64,000 nt of DNA from Hypoxylon rubiginosum (Eukaryota > Ascomycota > Sordariomycetes > Xylariales > Hypoxylaceae): contig CADCXA010000053.1 of assembly GCA_902806565.1 (NCBI GenBank), positions 682,001-746,000 of the forward strand, written 5' to 3'. A model generated the notes under the pieces. The model had not been told where the DNA came from, made no database searches, and saw only the letters and a list, made by a program, of their open reading frames with translations. A program made the position numbers and the translations under genes. How positions within the stretch are numbered: position 1 is the stretch's first letter; every line of letters starts with the position of its first letter. This document shows, piece after piece, positions 1 to 10,299 of this stretch.

Positions 1-119
1 TGAACGGAGTGGCCATGTTGAGCATCACGGAGGGCCTTGACGTCTCGTAAAAGGTTCTTGGAAAACTCAAAGAACTGCACTGCTGCCGCCGCAATGCCTA
101 AGGCTGCTAGAGGCTCCAT
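1..119 (-). CDS. Fungal STAND/NLR-type N-terminal region (partial, 3' end outside window)
   Basis: An ATG at 119 on the minus strand opens a frame that stays open to the window edge (39 codons). It begins MEPLAALGIAAAAVQFFEF and continues SKNLLRDVKAL. This amphipathic start (MxPLxALGIAAAxVQFxxF) is what I know from the N-terminal domain of many fungal NACHT/ankyrin/WD40 STAND proteins, which act in non-self recognition and regulated cell death. Only the first 39 residues are visible, so the NTPase and repeat domains are inferred, not seen. The same head also occurs on ankyrin or unknown proteins without an NTPase. No intron is visible in this piece. Confidence 0.45.
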   Translation of the reverse strand, partial: MEPLAALGIAAAAVQFFEFSKNLLRDVKALRDAQHGHSV

Positions 120-480
120 GTTGGAATGATGTTCGGGTTTGAAAAGAGGCTGCCGCGAGTGAAGCGAAACTTATTTTAAGCAGTGTGAAAAAAGTAGATG
201 CCCGAGACCAGCTGATAAGGCAGTATTGCGGGCTGACTGATTAATTTGCGCCTGCAGGTGGTATTTCCTATGTTGTACCACCCTCCTTTTGAGTCTCAAC
301 AAGGCGCAGTCTGACCAGAGAGTTAAAAGGTTACCCTACTAGCTTGAAGCAGCTTACTGCATGGCGATAGGAAAGCATATGCAGTATATTAAAGCATTAA
401 ATTGCAATGATATGCTGGCGATGCCGAAATGCCAAAAATGGCTCAGCCCCTCATAGAAAATAGCAATACCAAAAATCAAA
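120..480. other. Intergenic region, upstream of the left-edge gene
   Basis: This 361-nt stretch lies 5' of the minus-strand gene at 1-119 and 3' of the minus-strand gene at 481. It has mildly AT-rich sequence and no ORF with coding character. I see no repeat or RNA gene in it. Confidence 0.5.
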
Positions 481-1392
481 TCAGTCATCACGCTTCGCCC
501 CCGCCGCCTTCACCGGCACCGCAGCCGCCTCCAGCGCGGCCTCCCTAGCGTCCCGATTGTACTCCGCCCGGAACTCCTCGAGGTACGCGGGCACCCGGTC
601 CACCCTATTGTACGGCCCGGGCAGCGGCTCGCCCAAGGCGTAGTGGATCGGCACGACGCCGGTCCACACGCGGCCCAGCAGCGCGCCGTCCTCGCGGTCG
701 GCCCGGTCGTCGCTCGGCATCCCGCTGCGGACCTTGGCGCTGCCGGCGGCGACGCGGACGCGCAGCACGCTCGTGCTCTGCATCTCGGCCGCGTTGGGCG
801 GCACGCGCGTGTGCCGGTACCGGTCCCGCGCCACGCCGTCCGTGATGAGCTCCATGGCGTACAGCTTCTCGGCGACGTCCGTCACGAGCGCCGCGTGCCC
901 GAACAGCACCGCCGACCGGTAGTTGTAGCTGTGCGAGTTGGGGGTCAGCGCGAGGACCAGGCCGTCCACGTGGCTGGCCGCCACGCAGATGGGGAGGCCT
1001 TCCGCCGCCGCCGCCGCCTCTCCCGGGGAGGACTCGCCGCTGCCGCCGCTGCCGTTGGCCTTGCGCGACATGTTGATGATGCGCGAGGAGACGTAGCCGT
1101 GCAGGTACAGCTCCAGAACGTCTCCCGTGTCGGCGCTGGGACGCTCGAAGGAGCCCATCTGCCCTATCATGGGGAGGATCGTTGGGAAGGGGGAATCGGG
1201 AACTGTAAAGGAGACATGGACAATGGGACAGGTGTTGACAATGCTATGGATGGTCTCCAGGGCGTAAGAAGCTCGCGGAGGATTAGTTCATGATCTCAAA
1301 CTAGAGGTAGCCAGAGACTCTTTACCTCTTGAGTCATACCGGTTGACCTTGCTATAAGGCTGCTTGGGATATTCCAAATCGATGGAGGGCAT
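481..1392 (-). CDS. FMN-binding split-barrel (pyridoxamine 5'-phosphate oxidase-like) protein
   Basis: Two exons, 1392-1326 and 1271-481, encode 285 residues. The 54-nt intron (1325-1272) has GTAAAG/GAG borders and a CTAAT branch site. The phase-1 join gives RYDSR-ASYALETIHSIVN, which matches the usual start of fungal flavin-nucleotide-binding proteins of the PNPOx-like superfamily. Visible family features are the TIHSIVNTCPIVHVSF strand, PTILPMIGQMG, the LYLHGYVSSRI helix and the VVPIHYALGEPLP block near the C-terminus. Such proteins bind FMN as dimers in the cytosol. Many are annotated as 5-nitroimidazole-resistance-like, but the substrate is generally unknown. A Gly/Ser/Glu/Ala-rich insertion (around residues 95-110) interrupts the barrel. 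The 3' half is very GC-rich, unlike the flanking DNA. Fold assignment is fairly secure; the enzymatic role is not. Confidence 0.85.
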
Positions 1393-2128
1393 CTTGAGGG
1401 ACGGTTCGCACTTGCTTCAAGCTAGAGGGATACTGAGGTGACTCAGATAATATGAAGGCGGTACTCTAACTTATACACTCTCGTGGCAGTTATGAAGAAC
1501 AGCTTCTTATATATCAGTCTCGGAAGGATCTCAATAGGAGTCATAAATCGAGTTAACCGTCGCAATGTCTTGCTGAGTTTATGTCGATGCCCACTTAGTC
1601 ACTTACGCTATTTGGTGAGCGACAGACGGGCCGGCGACGTTGATATCAAGGTTCGAATAGGGCTACAAATGAGAGGCTGGTGATTGGTTGTGCTGGTACA
1701 TAGTAGACGAGATAGGAGCTAGATCGGTGGAGATGACCTGGGGAAAGCGACTTGCTTAGTCTCCTCTTGGAAAGTCCATCCGACGGCCTTGTCTACCAAA
1801 GACTAGGCTAAAGGGAAAATCCGGATGGATCAAGACGCCTGGGCGCTCACAGCTGTTTGGCTGACGGAAGAGTCGAATATGCGTCGGAGTCAGAAATCAA
1901 AAGTCACCACTTCTCCGCGCAGTCCGCGGTAGACAAATCGGAGTGGACCCCACCAAAGCCACCGGTGGCTCGACACCGGAGTGCCGAGCATCATTAGCCA
2001 CAAATTGAAAGCCCCACCGAAAACTTTATCGCATCAACTATCGCGAATCGAATTACTCGCAACGCCAATTCTTCGTTCAATTGGAACTTGAAGCTCGTCC
2101 TCGGTCCCTCCCCCATCGACTTGCAAAA
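1393..2128. other. Divergent intergenic region between the split-barrel gene and bL33m
   Basis: This 736-nt segment is the shared upstream region of two divergently transcribed genes. Only short, non-coding-like frames are present. I see no tRNA, repeat or clear TATA element. Confidence 0.5.
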
Positions 2129-2526
2129 ATGGCCAAGAAACGTAAGTCACTCTTGATTCCAACGAAAAGTTACCGCCTATCTAGTATAACGCATAACCTT
2201 TGCTAACCCTTGCCTTGCTTGCAGCCAAAACCCGCATCATCCCGGTCCGCCTGCTATCCATGGCCATGACCGGCTTCTTCTATACCTTCTCGCGCCCACG
2301 GACGTCGCGGCCCATGAGCATGCTCAAATACGACCCTGTCGGTACGTCACCTCAATTACTTGCCCGCTAGGAAAGGACGGCAGCAATCGTGCTACAAAGA
2401 CGGGATCCCCCGGCATAGCTTCTAGAGCGAAAGCCTCAACACGATCGGCATGGGCCTGGCTAACCTCACGTTCCTGTAGTACGGAAAAAGGTTCTCTTCC
2501 TCGAGCAGAAGCGGAAAGGGAAATAG
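2129..2526 (+). CDS. MRPL39: Mitochondrial large-subunit ribosomal protein bL33m
   Basis: Three small exons, 2129-2141, 2225-2341 and 2480-2526, encode 58 residues. The first exon carries only four whole codons (MAKK) plus one base. Both introns have GT..AG ends and CTAAC branch sites (TTGCTAACCC and GGCTAACCTC). Both are phase 1. The joined protein reads [19 protein letters not shown], then [20 protein letters not shown], then [19 protein letters not shown]. This is the bacterial L33 fold of the mitochondrial 54S subunit, lacking the zinc cysteines as fungal mitochondrial forms do. Yeast Mrpl39 is about 70 residues, so the length fits. It is a structural rRNA-binding protein of the mitochondrial ribosome. 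It would be missed by any method that needs long ORFs. Confidence 0.93.
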
Positions 2527-3068
2527 ATCAGGCGTTGTTCTCGCGTATTATACTATACCTCACCACCCTACAACAACCAACGAAACTACGACTATCCTCG
2601 AGAGCCCCCACCTCTCCTATATCGCAAAGTGCTAGATACACAGGAGAATCGGTCTAGGCTAGATGTCCTGTAGAGGCTACAAGTCCTATGTGCATATATC
2701 TGTACTATACTCGGGATCCAGAGTCACGTCACCATAGGATGGGATTCGCAAAGATTCACAATGCATTAGATGGCGCAAGTAGGAAGCAAATATGGATTGT
2801 TACAATAACCGCGTCCTTCTCAGCAAGATCAAGTTGACTTCCACCCCTCGAGATAGTGTCTTTGACTAAAATTTCAAGCAAAGTTCAACATGACAAAACC
2901 TCACGTTTGCACTTTGAGCTAGCTAACAAGTACCATCTCAGCGAATCATCATCAGCACATTAGAAGCAAAGCAACATGCGGCTAGTTTCCGTGTCCCCGA
3001 TAATTCTACCACCTCATATCAAGTCGTATATGGCGACCTCGATCTTAGAGGGCGTCTTGAGATGTAGT
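2527..3068. other. Intergenic, converging 3' ends
   Basis: This 542-nt stretch lies between the stop of bL33m (+) and the stop of the coiled-coil gene (-). It presumably holds the two 3' UTRs. I see no ORF or repeat that stands out. Confidence 0.5.
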
Positions 3069-6000
3069 TTAGTCTTGTTCATCCGACGCTGCTGACAATG
3101 TCTGCGAAGACGCAAATGACGATTGGTTATTTGATCTGCTCCCTCCGACTAGCCCTGATTGTCTTCTCTTTATGGGACCGCCGCGTGATGAAACTGTCTT
3201 CGGCGCCTCGGTAGTTTCTCCATCTTCCGGTTTCTGGGCTGGAAAGTACCCAGTCATGGAACGAACTGACTTGGTACTCGGTGCAGTATACGACATCTGA
3301 CCTAGCTGCTGATTGGCTTCGGATGCTCGTTGTCGCTTCATAGGAGGCTCCTCGGGATCTTGCAAGAAACCAGGGGGATCGAGTGTTTCGTTGGGAGTTA
3401 CTCTTTCTCCAGTGGCGTCGCTCTTGTGGCCACTAGAGGAGCCAACTTGCTTTGCATCTTCCTGCTCCCGGCTTGTTCCTGGAACAGATCCTGACACAGG
3501 TCGATTGTATAGGCTACGAGTAGTGTTCAAACCACGCTTCGCTATCTTTCGCTTGGGTGGTGGCTGTGGTTCTCTTGGCATTTGGGAATCAATCTCAGCT
3601 CCGCTCCCTGTTGCTTCCAACTGTCCCGAAGTACTTGGAATCAGCAACTTCATAATGCCTCGTGGTGGTACCGACTGTCGTCTAGTGCTTCTTTCTTGTT
3701 CAACAGACACTGGAGATGCACGATCGTCCTCGCCGGCTGGGGATTTCAGCACGACCTTCCGCTTGAGAATTTGCGCCTCCACGTCCAGGTAATCGGCGCC
3801 ATTGTTCGTCCCACTAGTCGGATTGGACTTGGTTTCAAATGGCTTAGCCGTGCTGTCGTTTTGCTGGGCTTGTTTAGCGGCGACCACTGCTTCTGCATTA
3901 GCCAAGTGTGCCTGGTGCTTTTCTATAGTGCCCGATATGTTTTTCTGCATCTCTAATAGCTCCCTCAATCCGCGGCCCATTTGAACCGCATTTGGTTGCT
4001 CTTTTGCTAGCCGCTGTAGCATCTGTTGCATCTGGCCAATTTCATCCCGATCGTGTGACCACTGCTCAAGCCTCGCTAGCAAGACCTCTCGTTTGTGCTC
4101 AGATTCCTCTAAGGCTGCTTTCAATCCAGTTATCGAAACGTTTGCAGTAGCAAGTTCGCCTCTTATCTGGCGAATGTCTTCACCAATATCCACTCTATTC
4201 GCAGCTTCTACTGCTTGCCGTGATTTAGCGAGCTCTTGCTCGAGCTGCGCGCGTTCCCTACCCATATCCTCTTGGAGTTGTATCTCCTTTAGTCGATGCT
4301 CTTCTCTGGCCCTTTCTATCTCTTGGGCAACTGCATGCAATACGGCTTCATTTCGTTCTCGAGTACTCGATTCAATAGCTCTTGCATGACTTTGACGCTC
4401 ATTCTGAAATTGTTCCTCCTTGTCTTGAAGTCTGCGTACCTCCGTTCGCAGCTCTTCTTGAGTAGCCGCGAGATCCTTCTTAGACTCAGCTACTGCGGCG
4501 TCTTTCTCGCTTAGGCTACTCTGAAGTTGCTGAACCTGTGCCGTCAGATCGTTGACTTTACTCCCAATAATTCCCTCCTTCTCTGCGTTAGCTTGTAGAA
4601 TGCCCAACTGTCTTTGGAGCTCCAGCTGTTCTTCTGATTTATGTTGAACGAGAGTACGACTCTGATGAAGTTCATCTTGCAGAATCTGGATTTGGTGCAC
4701 TTGATCCCGAACAGTCGTATCGGCTTCGTGTGCTTTGTTTTGCCATTCTGCAGCATTCTTGACTTCGCTCATCCCATCAGAGATATTGTTACATAGAATG
4801 CGAACTTGATCTACGTTATCGTTCAGGCCTTGTCGGTCATTAAGTGCAGAATTGTGAGCCGACTGTGCAGAGTGTTGTATTTCTGCTACGATCCTACGGA
4901 ATTATTAGTACCGGAGTCCTCCAAGAGTCTTCGAGCACCTTGGTACCTACGCATTGACTGTGTCATCGTGGACTCCTTTTAGGCTCTCCGCGAATTCTAC
5001 GCGGTCAACCGTTCTCGATTTCGCTTCTGCCAAGACCGCCAGGACAGTATCGATTCTAAAAGGGGTCAGTAAAGCACTCGTTTAACAAGGGCGAGTATCC
5101 TTGCTTGTGACCCTGCTCCTGAATATGCCTATCTGTCTCATCGGCTTGCTGGCGATCCCGATTCAGCTTCTCTAAAAGCTCTCGATTCTGCGCAGCTACC
5201 GACTGTAGTGATTGATTATTCAGTCTATGAGACTCCGCTAGCTGCTCGCGGAGACTCGCAGCATGGTCTCTTTGATGTTCCAGCTCTTGCTCACTCTGTC
5301 TTAGCTGCGCCTCGAGTGACTCAATGGTCTTGTTTACTAACTTAAGTTAGCATCACGGCATTGTACTACGTTGATTTGTCTAGCTCACACTCAGTAACCT
5401 GTGCATTAGCATCATTGGTAACTGCGATGACTTCTTGCTTGATCTCAGCTCTGAGAAGCTCCACCGTCGTCGTAGCCTTCTCTATAGACTCCTTTTGGGC
5501 CTGGCTCTCTTCCTTGACCTTCGCAGTCGTCTCTTGGAACCTCTCTCTGCATCGCAAGAAAAGCTGCTGTTGTTCATTAACAGCATCGTTCAAACGAGCC
5601 CTGCAAGACCTCAATTTTTCTTCTAGTTTCTTGCGTAGAGTGGAAGATGCGATTATTTCGTCATGGACTGCCTGACTTTGCGTTTGTTGTTCCTCTATCT
5701 CCTTTGACAGAGCGTTGATGGTCTCGTCCCGGGACTCGATGTCTCTGTGGTATTGCTCGATAGTTGAATTCTGATCCTCGATGTGTTTATCGAGCATAGC
5801 TATTTTCTGCTCCCAGCGATCCAGAAGCTGCTGGTTGTAGAGATAGTTAGTATTCCAGGATTCTGCGAACTTCTTCAGATTGATGCCATTTTGTTCACGA
5901 GTCGGACTTCCTCGCTGATGATGGCGGCCACGCGGGGCACGTTGCTTGGAGACGTTAGACGCTTGGGAACGTGGCCGAGTCGTAGTCACCACTTCATCGT

Positions 6001-6964
6001 CCAAGGCTTTTCCAGGGATGGGTCGCGTAAGACCCTGAACCTTCTGTCGTTTAGCTTGACGGTGCTTCTTTGAAGTATGCTCGACATCTTCGGCATGATA
6101 ATTCTCTGGTATTCCGTCCAGCGTCTCAGACGACACACTAACACACGAGGGCTGGGTTCTCTCGATAGAGGCCTCCTTCCTAATTCTTTCATGTGCTCTT
6201 GGTACTGGACGCCGAACTGTGGCTGAAGATGACAAGGGCGACTTCGCACTTGGTGCTCGAGGACGGGGCGATAGCTGCGCAAGAGCCTTCTGGCGGGTAT
6301 TCGCGATGGACTTGGGAAATTGAGCATTGGCCAAAGGAAAATGCGAATGTCTGTTTTTCTTCCGGTTTGAGCGTGGAGACTGTGTCTCATCTGGAAAGGG
6401 GAGGTTAGGGGTGTTTTCGCTGGAGATCGAGTCTGATTTGTCGACATGCTCAGTAGTATGGACAGTTGTCTTCGGGGTCCTATGGGATTCTACAGCGACC
6501 TCGGCTGCGTCGCTTACTTGAGATTCAACCCTAGGGTCTCGCACGTCGTTCTTGAAGGTTGTTGGCCGGAGGAGCTCTGGCCGCTTCCCATGCTCGGCGG
6601 GCTCGTACGTATTCCGAGCATTAGGCATAGATTGAAGGGTTGGGTTCTTCTGCGGGCCATTTGAATTGTGAAACACGTTACGAGTAGATGGAGGTGTATG
6701 AAATTGGAACGAAGCCGCGATTTCTTCCGTTGTCTCAATTGTTGGGCGGAAGAAGTAGGAGTTACTAGTCTGTTGAATTGGATGGGGATTCTGATGATGT
6801 TGCTGTGAAGCAGAATGTTCACCAACGTCATTTTGACTCGTCTCCTGCGAGTCTTCTAACGGTTGAACGAAGTCAGGCTGGCTAGAATAGGCTTGAGTGC
6901 CCGTGTGTGCATCAGGTAATTGATCAGACTCAGAGGCCTCATACGAAGGATCTTCCTGCGCCAT
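3069..6964 (-). CDS. Large coiled-coil protein of unknown function
   Basis: Four exons are proposed: 6964-5389, 5336-5105, 5055-4951 and 4893-3069, giving 1245 residues. Introns 1 and 3 are GT-AG (52 and 57 nt). The middle one (5104-5056, 49 nt) keeps frame only with a GC-AG donor (AA|GCAAGG). A GT donor nearby shifts the frame into a stop. Residues 1 to about 360 are disordered and rich in Ser, Pro, Gln and Thr. Residues about 363-950 are heptad-rich coiled coil, starting near NLKKFAESWNTNYLYNQQLL. The tail to 1245 is basic and Ser-rich (for example RRQSVPPRGIMK). This disordered head, long central coil and basic tail layout is that of scaffold proteins such as synaptonemal-complex transverse filaments or spindle-pole proteins. 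I cannot assign it to a named family. The single gene model rests on coiled coil continuing across all three junctions. Confidence 0.8.
5056..5104 (-). other. Probable GC-AG intron in the coiled-coil gene
   Basis: A 49-nt interval with donor AA|GCAAGG, a CTGAC branch site and acceptor TTTTAG. Removing it joins QEQGHK to IDTVLAVLAEAK in frame. The only nearby GT donor (G|GTCACA) gives the wrong phase and an early stop. Confidence 0.6.
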
Positions 6965-9552
6965 AGCGAGGATTGGTAGTGATAAATCTCAACCACCTGG
7001 GCAGTCAATACATTGAAAATCTTCCAAGGCACTTCAGAGTGGTAGAACAGTGAGATGATCTATGCTCCCTTGTCTTGGACAATTTCGATAAATCACGAAC
7101 GTACAGGCAATTCAGGAGGTAGAAGTGTAGAAGCATGGAAACATGGAAACACGGAGACGGATGATGGAGGCGGGAGTAAACCAGTGAACGAGTGAAAGGA
7201 ATAAAGATTATGAGTTGAATCAGAGTTTGTCTTGGGAATGGAAATTTGGGATTTGGGTCGTTCCTACCTCTTCGATAGCTAGTGGTGATACTTCGCATGG
7301 TCCCATGATAGATCCTAAGCAAGTGCTCCTTACGTAAACTAATTTCACACATGAAGCAAGTAGTACCTGGTGTTATTAGCTACATAAGGCACATGCCTGC
7401 ATGTAGGCATTTTATTTAATGATATATTATGTAAAAGGGGCTTTGAGCTATTCACAATCGGCACTTTGACACGATGCTTCGAGTGGGCTACCTATATGTC
7501 ACGAAAGGACGAAATATGTTAACAGTAGGACAATATATCGACAATGTACCTACCTCGTATGAATCATAGTGTATATCAGATAAGATAGAATACTCAGACG
7601 GTATACTAACTGTCTATATACTAACCTAGGCATCTACCTCCTATCTGGAGGCAATTGGATTTCAAGAGCAAGGCCCAGGTCAACGTCCCCAATGTCTCCT
7701 GTAGCATAGACCTAGTCGGCATATCTGTAAGTAATCATCGGAGAGAGCAGGCGTATGGTATGGATGTCTGTATCTACCTGTTCACCTCTTGAGATGTCTG
7801 ATAAATATATCTTAGGTAGGGTTAACGAATGCCATGCTCCTTTATTCAAGGCATGGCTATATCTGATAGCAGGATCCGGGGAGCGAAGTAGAATACTCTC
7901 AGCGCCCATGCTGTATTATCTCGGAGGTTTAGACAGTTCATGTCTATGGGATCTAAAACATGGTAAAAATTCAAGTCGAATGCTGAATGCTCTCTAGAAG
8001 GAGGTAGTTGGATATTCATCTACCTGTCTACCTCCGATGCCAGACCTGGTGGCACAGCATTCCCGCCGCAGTGTAACCGCCACCTCTCCCATCCTCGGAA
8101 TCTTGTAGCTAAAGATAGCACAGCATCGGGACGTCTGAGATCCGGCTGCGATAAATAGAACCCGAGAGTAGGATTTTAAAGAAAACGACCATCGATAGAA
8201 TGGTAGCTGTTGCCCGCATATGAGGCCTGATTCATAGAAGGCCCGGAAGCTGACCTGCATAGAAATCGGACGCTTTTCGAGACGAGATACGTAATCCGCG
8301 TTTGGCGTCCAACAGCGCATAATGGAGAATCTGCGAAGCGCGATACTAGCTACCTACTTGACACTTCTGATCTAAAATTGGTAGGAGGTGGCTGATGATA
8401 CCTGCTATACTGTCGAAAACAATAATATCTTCATCGCGGTTAGTTGGCGATAAGGTCTTTGGAGTATCGCGATGTCGCGCTAAAACGGCAACGGTTACAT
8501 CATGCTCGAACCGACAATCTTGGTCATGCGTGTAATCGCAGCTGTCTTGGGTCGCGCTAATTCTCTGTTCCGTATGTACCTAATTCGGTACCTAATGTAT
8601 GCCTTGCAGGCGGCAAATGAGACCGGCCGTGGTGAAATGAGGTACGTACGTCGCTTATAGAATCCCTCATGCTCGCGGATGCGCGTAGTAGGGTGGAGCA
8701 TAAGACGCTATTCAAAAGAAATACTAGCAGCTGGAGAATTCAACTATTTGGGCGATCCTTAAAGCCATCGATCGCATAGGGGTGTGAAGTTGATGAACTA
8801 GGCTGCAAATAGCTAGAAGGTAGATGTTCTAATAGACTACCTAAGCTGCTAAAGACGTGACTCCCTCTGTGATGTGATTTCTTCAACGAATTGTCGATGG
8901 ACTGAAGAGGAAGAAAGCTTGGGCGATAGATGTGACACCGCTGTGTTTGGTGGTCACGAATAAACGGCACCCCTGCTACGCCCCCTTGTCGTCGACCACT
9001 GATTGGTAGAGCGACAAGGGGTAAAATCTGAAAGCGCCCTTGGTTAAGCGCTTCGAAGACTACAGCCACCAATGACAGGCTGAGACGATCGAAATAGAAG
9101 AGATCTTATGCCTGATTCCAACGTGAAAGTTGGGTAGCACCCAATAGGGATGCGGCCAAGTGCCGGGATCCTAGAGACTTCAATTGCCAGACGTGCATCA
9201 AGCCACTAGGAAGGCCGTGTAGTCTACGAGGGTAGCAGACGAGACGGACGAGACGAGGGTCTTACCTACACCCACCCATGCATAACCTGTCACATCATTG
9301 GGATATCCTCGATGAAGTGCCATCTCCAAGCGCCTCAACCGGGCCCCCCACCGGTAGCAAACTCTTTCATAAGTAGTAAAGGCCCTTCATGTGGCGTGAT
9401 GCAAATCCTTATTTTCATTATCCCTTCACTTTCCCGTACGGCTGGGTGAGGTTTACTTCGAAATCTTCAGCGGTCGTTCCACGATCGTCCCACCAAGAAC
9501 CAGAGTGCCGGCTCCCACTCCCATACCATTCCTTTCACTAGTGCAAGCCACT
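6965..9552. other. Gene-free 2.6 kb region
   Basis: This is the longest non-coding gap in the window. It lies between two divergent genes (coiled-coil protein on minus, membrane protein on plus). All frames are short, without codon bias or recognisable protein. Many TACC/CTAC/GGTA-type short words occur. I see no transposase, reverse transcriptase or tRNA remnant, and no terminal repeats. The last few hundred bases (about 9400-9552) are pyrimidine-rich and probably hold the promoter and leader of the downstream gene. Confidence 0.5.
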
Positions 9553-10100
9553 ATGGCAACTTCTACTTCCGATTCATTCCCGCTGGCTACGGACGAGCCT
9601 TACAACGCCGGCGGTGACAGTGGCCCTGGCTCCATCAGCTCCGACGGCAGCATCGACGATTCGGCTGGTGCGTCTGGGAGCAGTCCCGGCGTCGTACAAA
9701 TTTCCCACGGCGCGATAGTCGCGATAATAGTGGTCGTTGCCGTCGTATGCGTGCTTGGTAGTAAGTCTCTCGATCCCATGCTATTTATTGAACTTCGGCA
9801 TACTAACACGACCAAGTCTCTACTGCGGTACTCTTCTACCTGGCGAAGAAGAGGGAATGGAAGGTTAGAGAGACTATCCGGCGTTCGGCAAGGAAGGTGG
9901 TCACTGCTCTCACACCTCGCCGGTCCGAGTTCCCGAGATCAGTCAAGGAATCATCTGGCAACTCATCCAGGGGCCGTGTTCGCTTAGACGACGTACCGCC
10001 AACCCCGAAACTTCGACAGGAGGACATCGAGAAAGGCTTGGCGCAGTCAAGTATTCGACAGAGCCCAGAGGGAAGGAACAAGAAATGGGCGAGGAAGTAA
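9553..10100 (+). CDS. Small single-pass membrane protein
   Basis: Two exons, 9553-9760 and 9817-10100, encode 163 residues. The 56-nt intron has a GTAAGT donor, an ACTAAC branch site and a CCAAG acceptor, phase 1. I start at the ATG at 9553 (MATSTSDSFP) because the longer frame upstream begins at a GTG. Residues 1-50 are Gly/Ser/Asp-rich. Residues about 53-78 form one hydrophobic helix (GAIVAIIVVVAVVCVLG, then ISTAVLFYL). A basic stop-transfer KKREWK and a charged Ser/Arg/Lys cytosolic tail follow. There is no cleavable signal peptide, so a type III topology is likely. This design is common among fungal Mid2/Wsc-like or membrane-anchored proteins of unknown function, and I do not recognise a specific family. 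Confidence 0.8.
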
Positions 10101-10299
10101 TGCGAATGGGCTAGCCAAGGGTGGACGAATGCTCATTGCGGATGGATTGTTAGTTGGGTTTTCGTATATACCGGTGGAGCCGAGTATATGTTGAATGAAT
10201 TTTCCTCACGATTGGTCTAAGGAGTTACGGGGAAGCGAGCGTAGCTAGTCCTTTGAATCTGTATGTATAATATATAAATCGCTTGGGTATCAAAGTCGA

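Noticed and set aside
643..1293. Long plus-strand frame, Arg/Val/His-rich, over the split-barrel gene
   Set aside because: It arises from very GC-rich codons on the opposite strand. The minus strand has a conserved fold and a correct splice join.
1649..1665. A GGTTCGAAT-like word resembling a tRNA T-loop (B box)
   Set aside because: No matching acceptor stem, D-arm or anticodon arm could be folded around it.
5090..5110. GT donor (G|GTCACA) as the second splice site of the coiled-coil gene
   Set aside because: It joins in the wrong phase and gives a stop after about 20 codons; the GC donor keeps the coil.
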